Shown: positions 7,260 to 15,931, counted from the stretch's first letter. The stretch: 29,046 nucleotides of DNA from Luminiphilus sp. (GCA_024638905.1 JAHEJH010000011.1:1-29046); one strand, 5' to 3'. A program made the numbers and translations. Notes: a model not told the origin generated them from the letters alone.

Positions 7260-8783
7260 TCAAGGAGTCGCACTGGTCAGTTTCTGGCCTGATCCAACCC
7301 TACCGACCAGCTCACCACCCTGAACGGCCAGAACACCAGCCACCCAGACGCTGTGAATACCCGTGGGGGGGTTAAAAGGCGCCGCATAAGACGCCATAGC
7401 GGCGACGGTGCCGGGATCAAAAACCACGATATCGGCGTCAGCACCGATCGAGACGCGCCCTTTGCGGGCAAAAGCCGGTGCAATCGCTTCCATTCGCTGG
7501 GCTGGGTAAAGGCTTAGGCGGGCAATAGCATCGCTCAGACTCAACAGCCCCTCATCACGGACATACTGGCCCAGTATTCGCGCTGAGGTGCCCGCACCAT
7601 TGGGCACCACCTTGCGATCGTAACTAAGGAGTGGCATGGCATCGCTGGCCACCATCACATGGGGCCGCTGAATCGCACGACGATTCCACTCCTCTCGGAT
7701 GTAGTGATGCATGGTCTGGCCATCAGGCCGGGTTTCCCGGTAAGCCTGAAAGGTTTCTTCCGTGAGCCACTCCCCCGTCTCGGCCCACTGCACATCGGTG
7801 TAGTCGATGGCAAAAATCTCGCGCCAGTTTCGGGAAAAGACGTCAGAGGAAATCGCAGCCGAACCTGAGGTCCAGGGAAACATTTCGGTCGTGACATCGA
7901 CACCACGCGCTCGCGCGGCATCGATTTCGTCGAGCCAATCATCCACGCCGCTCATGGCGCTGGCGTTAAGATGGCAGATATGGACCGCTGCTCCATATTG
8001 CTCTGCCGCCTCAATTACCTCGAGCAGACCCGCTGGATCGCCATCGATACCGCGACGAACATGAACGAAGATCGGCGCACCATGGCGCGCGGCAACTGCG
8101 AAAATCATGTCTCGCTCGGCATCGTCTACCGCCCGGGTCATGTAGTCGAGGAGAAACCCGATGCCCAGGCCACCCTCGGCCAGCTCCGTCTCCAAAATGC
8201 GCTCCATTTTCCGGCGTTGGGCGGACGTGGCGGTCTGAGTGAACGCTGCACCAGACATATCGAGCTTGCCTGTAGCAGCAAGCTCTATGAGCGCATCGGG
8301 GTCGACTACCTGCATACGAATCCAGGCGTGCCCTACCGAGGCACCGAAGTGCGTCAGCGGTGAATTACCCAGCTGCTGGCCAAAACGCTCGATGGGGAAT
8401 CCGCCCGCCTCGAGTTCCAATACCGTGGTAACGCCATCCAGCAGCTCAAGACGATACCCAGGCTCCGCCACGCTATGGGAATGCAGATTAATGAAGCCGG
8501 GGCTGACCACCAGCCCACTCGCTTCCACCACATCCACGGCCTCAAGCGGCGTCTCGCTGATCGTCTCGATCTTGCCGGCCCGAATACCGATAGAACGCAC
8601 AGCATCCAATCGACTCTCTGGATCGATCACTCTGCCGTTATTGATCGCGACATCGTAGGGCGGCGGCGCCTGACCACAGGCGGTCAGTAACAGCACCCCT
8701 GCAGCAATCACCGCCCGCAGAGACCAACTTTTGGAGAGCAGGGAGAATCGAAGAGACGTAATGATCGAAAACTCTGAGCGCAT
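7260..8783 (-). CDS. N-acyl-D-amino-acid deacylase-like amidohydrolase lipoprotein
   Basis: This metal-dependent amidohydrolase of the D-aminoacylase branch (507 residues) would remove acyl groups from N-acyl-D-amino acids or act on related amides. ATG 8783 is chosen because GGGGAG lies five bases upstream; a TTG at 8804 would add seven residues. A signal peptide ends in lipobox LLLTAC with Cys36, so the enzyme should be lipid-anchored outside the inner membrane. The TIM-barrel metal motif is INLHSH (His101, His103), with later ligands expected at His241 (VHVRRG), His271 (ICHLNAS) and Asp381 (VASDAMP). A C-terminal beta-sandwich segment has KGRVSIGADADIVVFDP. The GNCG motif, whose cysteine binds zinc in characterised D-aminoacylases, is replaced by LELEAG, and HxHD is HSHS. 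The substrate may therefore differ. It follows the heme O synthase gene by 34 bp on the same strand. Confidence 0.87.
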   Translation of the reverse strand: MRSEFSIITSLRFSLLSKSWSLRAVIAAGVLLLTACGQAPPPYDVAINNGRVIDPESRLDAVRSIGIRAGKIETISETPLEAVDVVEASGLVVSPGFINLHSHSVAEPGYRLELLDGVTTVLELEAGGFPIERFGQQLGNSPLTHFGASVGHAWIRMQVVDPDALIELAATGKLDMSGAAFTQTATSAQRRKMERILETELAEGGLGIGFLLDYMTRAVDDAERDMIFAVAARHGAPIFVHVRRGIDGDPAGLLEVIEAAEQYGAAVHICHLNASAMSGVDDWLDEIDAARARGVDVTTEMFPWTSGSAAISSDVFSRNWREIFAIDYTDVQWAETGEWLTEETFQAYRETRPDGQTMHHYIREEWNRRAIQRPHVMVASDAMPLLSYDRKVVPNGAGTSARILGQYVRDEGLLSLSDAIARLSLYPAQRMEAIAPAFARKGRVSIGADADIVVFDPGTVAAMASYAAPFNPPTGIHSVWVAGVLAVQGGELVGRVGSGQKLTSATP

Positions 8784-8817
8784 TGGGACTCCCCAGATCC
8801 GCAACGCTACCCAGCCT

Positions 8818-9717
8818 TTAGGAAAAGACGGGCTTGGGGAGCAGATAATGGTCCAGCAGCATAATCGGGAAGATCGCCATGAGATAGACGATGGAAAAGC
8901 GGAACATTTTCATCGCGTCGCTGTTTTTCATGGTGCGGAGCAACATCACCGCCTGATAGATAAAGATACCGCCGAGCGCGGATGCGCCGATCAGGTAGAT
9001 CCAGCTGCTGAGTCCAGTGGCCACCGGCAACAAAGACGCAACAAATAGCATCAGGGTGTACAGAAGGCTGTGCACTGCCGTGTAGCGGCTACCGTGGGTC
9101 ACAGGCAGCATCGGAATCTCTACCTTGGCGTACTCTTCCTTACGCGCAATTGCCAGCGCCCAGAAATGAGGCGGCGTCCAGGCAAAAATGATGAGCACCA
9201 ACAGGAGCGCGTGACCATCAACCTGATTGGTAACCGCCGTCCAACCCAGCAGAGGCGGCATCGCCCCGGCCAGTCCGCCGATGACAATGTTCTGGGGCGT
9301 CGCGCGTTTGAGGTAGAGCGTGTAGATAAAGGCATAGCCTACAAGCGACGCCAACGTGAGCCAGGCAGTCAGGGCGTTCACCCAGGTCAACAGCACCAGC
9401 ATGCCCAGAGAGCCCAGCACAAAAGCAAAAATCGCAGCGCCCTGAGAATCAATTCTGCCTTTTACGATCGGTCGGCCGGAGGTGCGCGCCATCACGGCGT
9501 CGACATGTTGATCAGCGAGGTGATTGATGGCAGCCGCGGACCCCGCACAGAGCGCGATTCCCACACTGGCAAAGATCACGACATCAACCGGCACGGCGCC
9601 TGGGGTCGCCATGCACATCCCCACGATCGCCGTCAGGATCATCAGCCACACCACATTCGGCTTACACAGCTCGTAATAATCTCGCCATAAAGCGCGCTCT
9701 GTCAGACTGGATTCCAT
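8818..9717 (-). CDS. ctaB: protoheme IX farnesyltransferase (heme O synthase)
   Basis: This UbiA-superfamily integral membrane prenyltransferase adds a farnesyl group to heme B to make heme O, the precursor of the heme A used by aa3-type oxidases. The 299 residues form about nine membrane helices. The first Asp-rich motif is NHLADQHVDAVMARTSGRP (Asn65, Asp69, Asp73, Arg78), and the second conserved stretch is WTPPHFWALAI. These are diagnostic for CtaB/CyoE. The ATG at 9717 has only a weak ribosome site. Its place in the oxidase locus fits its role. No heme A synthase (CtaA) gene is in the window, so heme A must be finished by a gene elsewhere, or the enzyme may carry heme O. Confidence 0.96.
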   Translation of the reverse strand: MESSLTERALWRDYYELCKPNVVWLMILTAIVGMCMATPGAVPVDVVIFASVGIALCAGSAAAINHLADQHVDAVMARTSGRPIVKGRIDSQGAAIFAFVLGSLGMLVLLTWVNALTAWLTLASLVGYAFIYTLYLKRATPQNIVIGGLAGAMPPLLGWTAVTNQVDGHALLLVLIIFAWTPPHFWALAIARKEEYAKVEIPMLPVTHGSRYTAVHSLLYTLMLFVASLLPVATGLSSWIYLIGASALGGIFIYQAVMLLRTMKNSDAMKMFRFSIVYLMAIFPIMLLDHYLLPKPVFS

Positions 9718-9882
9718 TAAAAGGGTCGACTCACTTTGGTTTGTAGGGGTTTCCGAATTTCAATGTTAATGCATGGCATGCCAGAGTGCGCCCTCTCGAC
9801 GCACATTTGCGCTGGCAATATTGACGCGGATGGGACGCATTGGTCAGACTGATGCTCAAAAGCACAAGGGGCAGGATCTGGC

Positions 9883-10566
9883 GTGAGCAACATTAAACGG
9901 GAAAAACTGATGGCGGCGGTATTAATTGCCGCCGCAGTCGTCGGTGTGGCATTGGCCGGCTCGGGGTATTGGACGCTATGGCAGTCACGCAATCCGCCCG
10001 CAGACCAACTCATGCCCGCCTCAATCATTACCTTTCCCGAACGCAAGCCACTGGCAGAGTTCATTCTGGTAGACGACGAAAAAGGGGTATTCGACCTTAA
10101 GTCTCTGGAGTCACGCTGGTCATTCATCTTCTTTGGCTTCATGTACTGCCCTGACATCTGTCCGACCACCCTTTACGACCTGTCTCACGTCAAGCGCGAC
10201 ATCATTGCCCAAGGTATCAGCGAATCCGATATTCAGTTTGTCTTCATCTCCGTCGATCCTGCCCGCGACAAAGCGGCGCAGATCCAGCGGTACGTTCAAT
10301 ATTTTGACCCTGCTTTTCTGGGCGCAACCGGCTCAATGGGCCAGCTCACCAACCTCACCCGGCAGCTCGGGGCGCCGTTTCGTGCGGAACCTGAAACAGC
10401 TGAGAATGTCTACGAAGTGACGCATTCCAGCGCCGTGTATCTGGTAGACCCGCTCGGCCAATACGCGGGCATCATCAGCCCTCCCTTCGTCGCCTCGGAA
10501 GTGGCGGCAGAGTTCTCTGAACTTTACCGCACCAATGAGACGCCGAAGCTAGCACAGCGGCGCTAG
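9883..10566 (+). CDS. SCO1/SenC-family copper chaperone
   Basis: This membrane-anchored thioredoxin-fold protein delivers copper, or redox equivalents, to the CuA site of subunit II. Its 227 residues start with one helix (about 10-28) that serves as signal anchor, leaving the rest in the periplasm. The copper ligands of the family are present: Cys89 and Cys93 in YCPDICPTTL and His181 in EVTHSSAVYL. The start is GTG 9883, with AGGA six bases upstream. It is on the plus strand, convergent with the oxidase operon (18 bp between stops) and divergent from ctaB (165-bp gap), so it has its own promoter. No other copper chaperone gene is seen in the locus. Confidence 0.95.
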   Translation: MSNIKREKLMAAVLIAAAVVGVALAGSGYWTLWQSRNPPADQLMPASIITFPERKPLAEFILVDDEKGVFDLKSLESRWSFIFFGFMYCPDICPTTLYDLSHVKRDIIAQGISESDIQFVFISVDPARDKAAQIQRYVQYFDPAFLGATGSMGQLTNLTRQLGAPFRAEPETAENVYEVTHSSAVYLVDPLGQYAGIISPPFVASEVAAEFSELYRTNETPKLAQRR

Positions 10567-10584
10567 ACCGCCGGGGCTTTGCGC

Positions 10585-10743
10585 CTATTCCTGCTTGTCC
10601 GCGTGAACCGTATCGACCCGGTCCGGCACGTCGCGGTTGTGATCAACTAACACGTAGGCAAAAACGTACATAAAGACCGTCAGTAACAAGAACACGACGA
10701 TATGTATGGTGTAGTTTGTGCCTTCTGTCTTCTGGCCACCCAT
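10585..10743 (-). CDS. 52-residue single-helix membrane protein of the oxidase operon
   Basis: This short gene encodes a 52-residue protein with a polar N-terminus (MGGQKTEGTN), one strongly hydrophobic helix (about residues 12-34, HIVVFLLLTVFMYVFAYVL) and a charged tail ending DKQE. The ATG at 10743 is preceded by GAGAGG about eight bases upstream, a good ribosome site. It lies 38 bp after the subunit IV gene as the last gene of the oxidase operon. Size, topology and position suggest a small accessory or assembly subunit of the oxidase, like the small extra subunits of other heme-copper oxidases. No specific family is recognised, so the function is inferred from context. Confidence 0.8.
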   Translation of the reverse strand: MGGQKTEGTNYTIHIVVFLLLTVFMYVFAYVLVDHNRDVPDRVDTVHADKQE

Positions 10744-10781
10744 TGCAGCTACCTCTCTTCAATATTCTCAGGCGGATTGCT

Positions 10782-11168
10782 TCAGTGATGCGGAGACGCC
10801 GGTGCCGCGATTACCAATTCCTTCAGGAAGTACACACCGCGCTGAAAGAATGTCCAATCCGCCTCGAGCGAGCCAATGGCCACCAGAGTCAGCAGTAACG
10901 CTGGCGGCACCAGTATGAAGTAGACCATTGCCAATCGCTCCCACACCATGTGCATAAACACCGCGATGATGAGACCGGCCTTGAGTACCATGAAAAAGAG
11001 GATCAGGAACCAGCGCATGTAGCCCTGCACCTGATAATAATCCACCGCATAGGACATGGCGCTCAGAACAAACAGCAAGATCCAAATCTTGAAATAGATC
11101 CCCAGCGGGTGCTGGATCGCCTCTTCTTCCCGGACAACAGGCTCGTGCCCGTCAGCTGTATGGTCCAT
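10782..11168 (-). CDS. cytochrome c oxidase subunit IV, prokaryotic type
   Basis: This 128-residue membrane protein has three helices (about residues 26-43, 51-74 and 80-99) and resembles the prokaryotic subunit IV (COX4_pro) family: YFKIWILLFVLSAMSYAVDY, then a helix with FMVLKAGLIIAVFMHM and a third with VYFILVPPALLLTLVAIG. The KAGLIIAVFMHM stretch is typical of that family. Subunit IV sits beside the catalytic core without cofactors and helps assembly or stability. ATG 11168 has GAGGGGG about six bases upstream. It follows subunit III by 11 bp in the oxidase operon. Confidence 0.92.
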   Translation of the reverse strand: MDHTADGHEPVVREEEAIQHPLGIYFKIWILLFVLSAMSYAVDYYQVQGYMRWFLILFFMVLKAGLIIAVFMHMVWERLAMVYFILVPPALLLTLVAIGSLEADWTFFQRGVYFLKELVIAAPASPHH

Positions 11169-11179
11169 GGTTTACCCCC

Positions 11180-11899
11180 TCACCAAAGATAGAAAAATGC
11201 AAAGATGAAGACCCACACAAGGTCTACGAAGTGCCAGTACAGGCCGAGGATTTCGATCTCCTCATAGTTCCCGCCCCGCTTGGTAAACCATCCGGGCGTG
11301 TGATCATCAAGATGGCCTCTGGCCACCTTGTAAGAGAAGATAAACAGAAAGATCACGCCGATGGACACGTGGAACCCGTGGAAGCCGGTCACCATGAAGA
11401 ACACCGAGCCAAATTGAGCTGCACCCATTGGGTTACCCCAGGGACGCACACCTTCCTCAAAAATCAGCTTGCTCCACTCGAACACCTGCATCCCGACAAA
11501 CGTTGCACCCAGAATGGCAGTTGCGAACAGCAACCAGAATGTCACCCATTTGTTTTTTCGATACCCATAGTTCACTGCGAGCGCCATCGTGCCACTCGAC
11601 GTAATGAGCACAAAGGTCATGATCGCGATCAGAATGAGCGGGATCGGCGCCCCGCCGAAGCTCAGTGCAAAGACCTCGCTGGAGCTAGGCCATGGCTCGA
11701 GCGTCGACATGCGCACCGTCATGTAAGAGGCTAAGAAGCAGCCAAAAATAAAGGTATCGCTGACAAGGAAGATCCACATCATCGCCTTGCCCCAGGGCAC
11801 TCCCTTGAACGCGCGCTGATCCGAACTCCAATCATCAAAGAAGCCTGCTATGCCGGGCTTCAACTCCAGTGAATCCGATGCCATTGTCTCCGTCGACAT
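11180..11899 (-). CDS. ctaE: cytochrome c oxidase subunit III
   Basis: This 239-residue heme-copper oxidase subunit III lacks cofactors and stabilises proton uptake by subunit I. Helices follow the usual pattern, with conserved stretches WIFLVSDTFIFGCFLASYM (about 42-60), QVFEWSKLI, FFMVTGFHGFHVSIGVIFL and GLYWHFVDLVWVFIFAFFYLW at the very end. The usual SE pair in the first of these is SD here (Asp48), a conservative change. The start at ATG 11899 has AGGAG three bases upstream. It lies 14 bp downstream of a second subunit III-like gene in the same operon, so the enzyme has two subunit III paralogues available. Confidence 0.95.
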   Translation of the reverse strand: MSTETMASDSLELKPGIAGFFDDWSSDQRAFKGVPWGKAMMWIFLVSDTFIFGCFLASYMTVRMSTLEPWPSSSEVFALSFGGAPIPLILIAIMTFVLITSSGTMALAVNYGYRKNKWVTFWLLFATAILGATFVGMQVFEWSKLIFEEGVRPWGNPMGAAQFGSVFFMVTGFHGFHVSIGVIFLFIFSYKVARGHLDDHTPGWFTKRGGNYEEIEILGLYWHFVDLVWVFIFAFFYLW

Positions 11900-11913
11900 G
11901 GTCTCCTCCCCCG

Positions 11914-12564
11914 TTAAATAAAGCCGCAGATCCTGAGCAGGATCTCGAAATTGTTACCTGTGAACAGCAAGCCGAACACCACCAGCCAAACGCCCAACAG
12001 GTAGTGCCAGTAGAGCGCGCAGTTGGACACGTTGTGCTCCATCGCGCGCGCATCCGACTGCCCGAAAGCCCGCCTGATGGCGCGCACCAGCGCAACCATG
12101 CCGCCCGCCATATGCAGTCCGTGGATGCCGGTAATCATGAAAAAGAAACCCACCGAAGGGTTGCTGAAATCACCGAGCACCATCGAAGTCAGCTGTTGCC
12201 ATGCGGTAAGCTGGCCGGCTAGGAAAAGCACCGTCAGCACACCGGCGCCGACCAACGCGCCGCGCACCCAGTGGACCTTGTCCGCACGCGCCCACATCAA
12301 CGCCGCCTGAAGGCACAAACTGCTTAGTAGCAGCAGACCCGTGTTCGCCCATAGCAGGCTGATTTGTGGCGTAGGCTGCCAATCCTGATAGAGCATGCGG
12401 CCGCCGTAGGCCACGATCATGAGCATGAAGAAAATACTCACCACGCTCAGCAGCACTTTGAGTGCGGAGCGTCGTGAATGCATCGCGATCTCTGCCCCGG
12501 ACAGCGCGGGCGCGATCGGTCCGGTGTCGGCGATCCAGGGCTGTTCAGTAAAGATATTGCTCAT
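11914..12564 (-). CDS. second, divergent cytochrome c oxidase subunit III-like protein
   Basis: This 216-residue membrane protein of the subunit III family is clearly different from its neighbour. Shared features are FFFMITGIHGLHMAGGMVAL (about 138-157) and the C-terminal NCALYWHYLLGVWLVVFGLLF. It has about five helices and lacks the helix carrying the conserved acidic residue of normal subunit III. Its ATG overlaps the TGA of subunit I by four bases (12561-12564), so the two are translationally coupled, and GAGGGC gives a ribosome site. It could be a structural partner of the neighbouring subunit III, a split or duplicated form, or an alternative subunit. Sequence alone does not decide between these. 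Confidence 0.9.
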   Translation of the reverse strand: MSNIFTEQPWIADTGPIAPALSGAEIAMHSRRSALKVLLSVVSIFFMLMIVAYGGRMLYQDWQPTPQISLLWANTGLLLLSSLCLQAALMWARADKVHWVRGALVGAGVLTVLFLAGQLTAWQQLTSMVLGDFSNPSVGFFFMITGIHGLHMAGGMVALVRAIRRAFGQSDARAMEHNVSNCALYWHYLLGVWLVVFGLLFTGNNFEILLRICGFI

Positions 12565-14333
12565 TGTGCGCCCTCGGTCTGCGCGTTACGCGGCGGCACA
12601 TTCTGAGGAATGAAGTCTTCCTCAACCCCCGGCACGCTGTAGTCATAGGCCCATCGGTACACGCAGGGCAGTTCCTTACCAAAGTTGCCGTGTCCCGGCG
12701 GAGTGGTTTCGGTTTGCCACTCGAGAGAGGTCGCGTTCCATGGATTACCCGGTGCCTTCTTGCCGTTGAAGGCACTCACGATCAGGTTGTAAAGGAACAC
12801 GATCTGCGCGACACCCACCACCAGTGCTGCGATGGTGATACTCGCGTTCACATTCTGCGCCGAATCGGGCAGGAAGGTGGTGCCGGTGATCTCGAAGTAG
12901 CGGCGAGGTACACCCATGATGCCCAGGTAGTGCATAGGCAGGAACACCAGATAAGAGCCGACAAAGGTCACCCAGAAGTGGAATCGCGCCATACCCTCGT
13001 GGTACCAGCGCCCCGTAATTTTGGGGTACCAGTGATAGATCGCACCACACACCACCATCACCGGCGCCACTGCCATCACCATGTGGAAGTGAGCCACCAC
13101 AAAGAGCGTATCGGATAGCGGCATACTTACCGTCGCATTGCCGAGGAAGAGCCCTGTCATACCGCCATTGATAAAGAACAGTAGGAACGCAATCGAAAAC
13201 AGCATCGGAATGGTGAGATGGATATTGCCCTGCCAAAGCGTCAACACCCAGTTGTAGACCTTGAGCGCTGTTGGCACCGCAATGATCAGGGTGGTCGTGG
13301 CGAAGAAGAAGCCAAAGTACGGGTTCATCCCACTGACATACATGTGGTGAGCCCATACAACAAAGCTGAGCGCACCAATAATGACGATCGCCCACACCAT
13401 CATGCGGTAGCCAAAAATATTTTTGCGCGCGTGGATACTGATGAGGTCAGACACAATGCCGAACGCAGGCAGCGCAACAATGTAAACCTCGGGGTGACCA
13501 AAGAACCAGAATAGGTGCTGGAACAACAGTGGATTGCCGCCCACATGATCCGCCTCGCTACCCATGGTCATGATCGCCGGCATGAAGAAGCTGGTGCCCA
13601 GCAACACATCCAGTGACATCATGATCGCGCTCACAAAGAGCGCCGGGAAGGCGAACAGCGCGAGGACAGTCGCGACAAAAATGCCCCATACCGTGAGCGG
13701 CATGCGCATCAGTGTCATACCGCGAGTTCTGGCCTGCAGGATAGTCACCACGTAATTCAGGCCGCCCATGGTGAAACCGATGATAAACACCGCGAGGGAG
13801 GCCAGCATCAACAGAATCCCTGCCTCCGAACCAGGTGTGCCCGGCAGAATCGCCTGTGGCGGGTACAACGTCCAACCGGCTCCAGTGGATCCGCCGCCGA
13901 CAAAGAAGCTGGCAGCGAGCAACAGCACTGCAGTGAAGTAGACCCAGAAACTGATCATATTCAGCCACGGGAATACCATGTCCCGGGCACCGACCATGAG
14001 CGGAATCAGATAATTCCCGAATCCACCGAGAAAGAGCGCCGTCAGCAAATACACCACCATAATCATGCCGTGCATGGTGACCGCCTGCAGGTAATAGGCG
14101 GGGTCAATAAAGGTGAAGGTATTCGGCCAGGCCAGCTGCAGTCTCATAAACCATGACAGCACCAGCGCCACCATGCCGATGGCGATGGCCGTTGCCGCGT
14201 ACTGGATCGCGATCGTTTTCGCGTCCTGTGAAAAAACGTATTTCCCCAGCCAGGTCTTGGCATGGTAGAGCTCCATCTCCCCCACTTCGGCGGGGCGAAC
14301 AAAACTCGTCTCGTCGTGTGCTATGTGTTCCAT
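12561..14333 (-). CDS. ctaD: cytochrome c oxidase subunit I, A1 type
   Basis: This is the catalytic 590-residue subunit with 12 core helices, reducing oxygen at the heme-copper centre and pumping protons. Expected ligands can be read directly: His88 (TMHG) and His417 for low-spin heme, His415 for high-spin heme (VVAHFHMVM), and His280 with His329-His330 for CuB. Glu282 and Tyr284 in FGHPEVY give the A1-type proton path and the His-Tyr crosslink. The D-channel entry is Asp118 in GARDMVFPWLN, and the K-channel lysine is Lys358 in TLIIAVPTALKVYNW. All proton-pumping determinants are therefore present. ATG 14333 has GGAG six bases upstream. It lies 13 bp after subunit II and overlaps the next gene by four bases. 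Confidence 0.98.
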   Translation of the reverse strand: MEHIAHDETSFVRPAEVGEMELYHAKTWLGKYVFSQDAKTIAIQYAATAIAIGMVALVLSWFMRLQLAWPNTFTFIDPAYYLQAVTMHGMIMVVYLLTALFLGGFGNYLIPLMVGARDMVFPWLNMISFWVYFTAVLLLAASFFVGGGSTGAGWTLYPPQAILPGTPGSEAGILLMLASLAVFIIGFTMGGLNYVVTILQARTRGMTLMRMPLTVWGIFVATVLALFAFPALFVSAIMMSLDVLLGTSFFMPAIMTMGSEADHVGGNPLLFQHLFWFFGHPEVYIVALPAFGIVSDLISIHARKNIFGYRMMVWAIVIIGALSFVVWAHHMYVSGMNPYFGFFFATTTLIIAVPTALKVYNWVLTLWQGNIHLTIPMLFSIAFLLFFINGGMTGLFLGNATVSMPLSDTLFVVAHFHMVMAVAPVMVVCGAIYHWYPKITGRWYHEGMARFHFWVTFVGSYLVFLPMHYLGIMGVPRRYFEITGTTFLPDSAQNVNASITIAALVVGVAQIVFLYNLIVSAFNGKKAPGNPWNATSLEWQTETTPPGHGNFGKELPCVYRWAYDYSVPGVEEDFIPQNVPPRNAQTEGAQ

Positions 14334-14346
14334 CGTATTCTCCGGA

Positions 14347-15789
14347 CTAATTCTGCTGCGCCAGCGTGACCGGCTGCTGTGGGTTTTCGAGGGTAGAGAT
14401 GAAAGCCACCATGTCCTGAATGGCTTGATCGTCCGTCATGGTGTTGGCGACCAATCCCATCTGAAGGCCATAGAGGTCGTCAGCATGGCGGCCACGAATA
14501 CCGTCACGGAAATTTTTAATCTGAGAGGCAAGATACCAATCCTCAAGTCCAGTGAGCGCAGGGGCATTGACTGTCCACACGCCCTCACCCGATTCACCAT
14601 GGCACTGCGCGCAGGTCGACAGGTACAAGGCCTCTGATTTAGCTGGGTCTCCCGATGCGCTGGGCTCATATCGCTCTACGGCAGCGGCCAGCCCCAAATT
14701 GGTGCTGTCGTCGAACTCTGCCTGACCCGATAAAGTGCCGATGTAACTCACCACATTGTTGATGGCGGCGGCATCCCCCAACATCATCGCCATTGGCGCC
14801 ATCGTGCGGCCCCAGGTGTCGTCCTCATGAGTGCCGCGCACGCCGCGCTTGAAATGGCGCAGCTGTCGCTTCATGTACTCACTGTCCATGCCGGCCAGTC
14901 GCGGGGCATGCATTGCTTTGTTGCCTTCGGCGTTCACGCCGTGGCAAGAACTACAGACTGCATAGCCAGCCTGCCCGGCCACCAGATCAGTGCTCAGCTC
15001 AGCTTGAGTCTCCGCAAAAGTAGGTTGGTCCGCCAGCCACGCCGCATAGGATTCCTCGGTGTCGACGATCACGCGACCCCGCATCGCGTAGTGACCTACC
15101 CCACATAGCTCCTCACAGAGCAAGTCGTAGCTGCCAGGCTCCGTGGGCTCAGCCCAGATGTAGGTCACCTGACCAGGAACGAAGTCCATCTTCACGCGGA
15201 ATTGGGGGACGGTGAAGTTGTGCAGTACGTCAGTTGATCTGAGCAAGAAGGTCACTGGCTGGTCGACCTTTAGGTGCATCACCGGGTCATAAATAATCAC
15301 ATCATCCTGACCAAAGGGGTCAGAGGGATCGATGCCTAGCGGGTTCTGCTCCGAGGTGTGGCTAACCGCCACTGCACCCAACTGACCATCCTCTCCGGGA
15401 AGCCGGTATGACCAGTTCCATTGGCGGGCCAGCACCTCAAGCTGCATGGCATCATCTGGTGGCGTCACAACGTCCTTCCAGATCAGTAACCCCGGTGCCA
15501 GCATCGCAGCGATGCCCACCGTGGTGAGGCCGGTGAGCCACGTCTCCATCTTGACGCTCTCAGGCTCGTATTCAGCCCGGCGGCCCTCCTTGTTTCTAAA
15601 TTTGATGATGCAGTAAGCAATAAAACCGTTACACAACACGAACCCCAGTCCCGTGACAACAAACGTCAAGGTGATGGTGTCGTCCATCGAGGACCAGTTA
15701 GACGCTATCGGTGTGAAGTACCACGGACTGAGGAAGTGGAACACCACCGTCCCCAAAACCAAAACGAGCAATACAATTGCAGCAAACAT
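14347..15789 (-). CDS. ctaC: cytochrome c oxidase subunit II fused to two cytochrome c domains
   Basis: This 480-residue electron-entry subunit has two N-terminal helices (about residues 1-20 and 41-63), with a further hydrophobic stretch near 88-104. A CuA cupredoxin domain (about 115-245) follows, with ligands His190, Cys225, Glu227, Cys229, His233 and Met236 (CEELCGVGHYAM). Two class I cytochrome c domains come next: CSSCH (279-283) and CAQCH (393-397), with Met330/Met333 and Met444/Met451 as likely axial ligands. Ordinary subunit II ends after CuA, and caa3 enzymes add one heme c; this one adds two, each followed by a similar (F)(K/R)xGxRGxHxDDxxG segment. The duplication suggests an internal repeat. 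Electrons probably pass from a soluble cytochrome through two hemes to CuA. It is the first gene of the oxidase operon. Confidence 0.97.
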   Translation of the reverse strand: MFAAIVLLVLVLGTVVFHFLSPWYFTPIASNWSSMDDTITLTFVVTGLGFVLCNGFIAYCIIKFRNKEGRRAEYEPESVKMETWLTGLTTVGIAAMLAPGLLIWKDVVTPPDDAMQLEVLARQWNWSYRLPGEDGQLGAVAVSHTSEQNPLGIDPSDPFGQDDVIIYDPVMHLKVDQPVTFLLRSTDVLHNFTVPQFRVKMDFVPGQVTYIWAEPTEPGSYDLLCEELCGVGHYAMRGRVIVDTEESYAAWLADQPTFAETQAELSTDLVAGQAGYAVCSSCHGVNAEGNKAMHAPRLAGMDSEYMKRQLRHFKRGVRGTHEDDTWGRTMAPMAMMLGDAAAINNVVSYIGTLSGQAEFDDSTNLGLAAAVERYEPSASGDPAKSEALYLSTCAQCHGESGEGVWTVNAPALTGLEDWYLASQIKNFRDGIRGRHADDLYGLQMGLVANTMTDDQAIQDMVAFISTLENPQQPVTLAQQN

Positions 15790-15931
15790 AGTTTATCTCT
15801 CGCACCCAGTGCAAAAAATGGGCACCAACGCCCCCCCAGTACGCGACCATCAGATTAAGAAACTACCGCTTACCGCATTCTTATCGTGATGTGTCGATAC
15901 TCCCTATTGGTGGCTGTACTTTGCAGCCGCG

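Noticed and set aside
9717..10169. 150-codon minus-strand frame in the ctaB/SCO gap and over SCO
   Set aside because: It is antisense to SCO for most of its length and has no family likeness.
15912..15928. GGCTG-N7-CAGCC hairpin after the two-helix membrane protein gene
   Set aside because: The stem is only five pairs and no T run follows on the minus strand, so it is not called a terminator.
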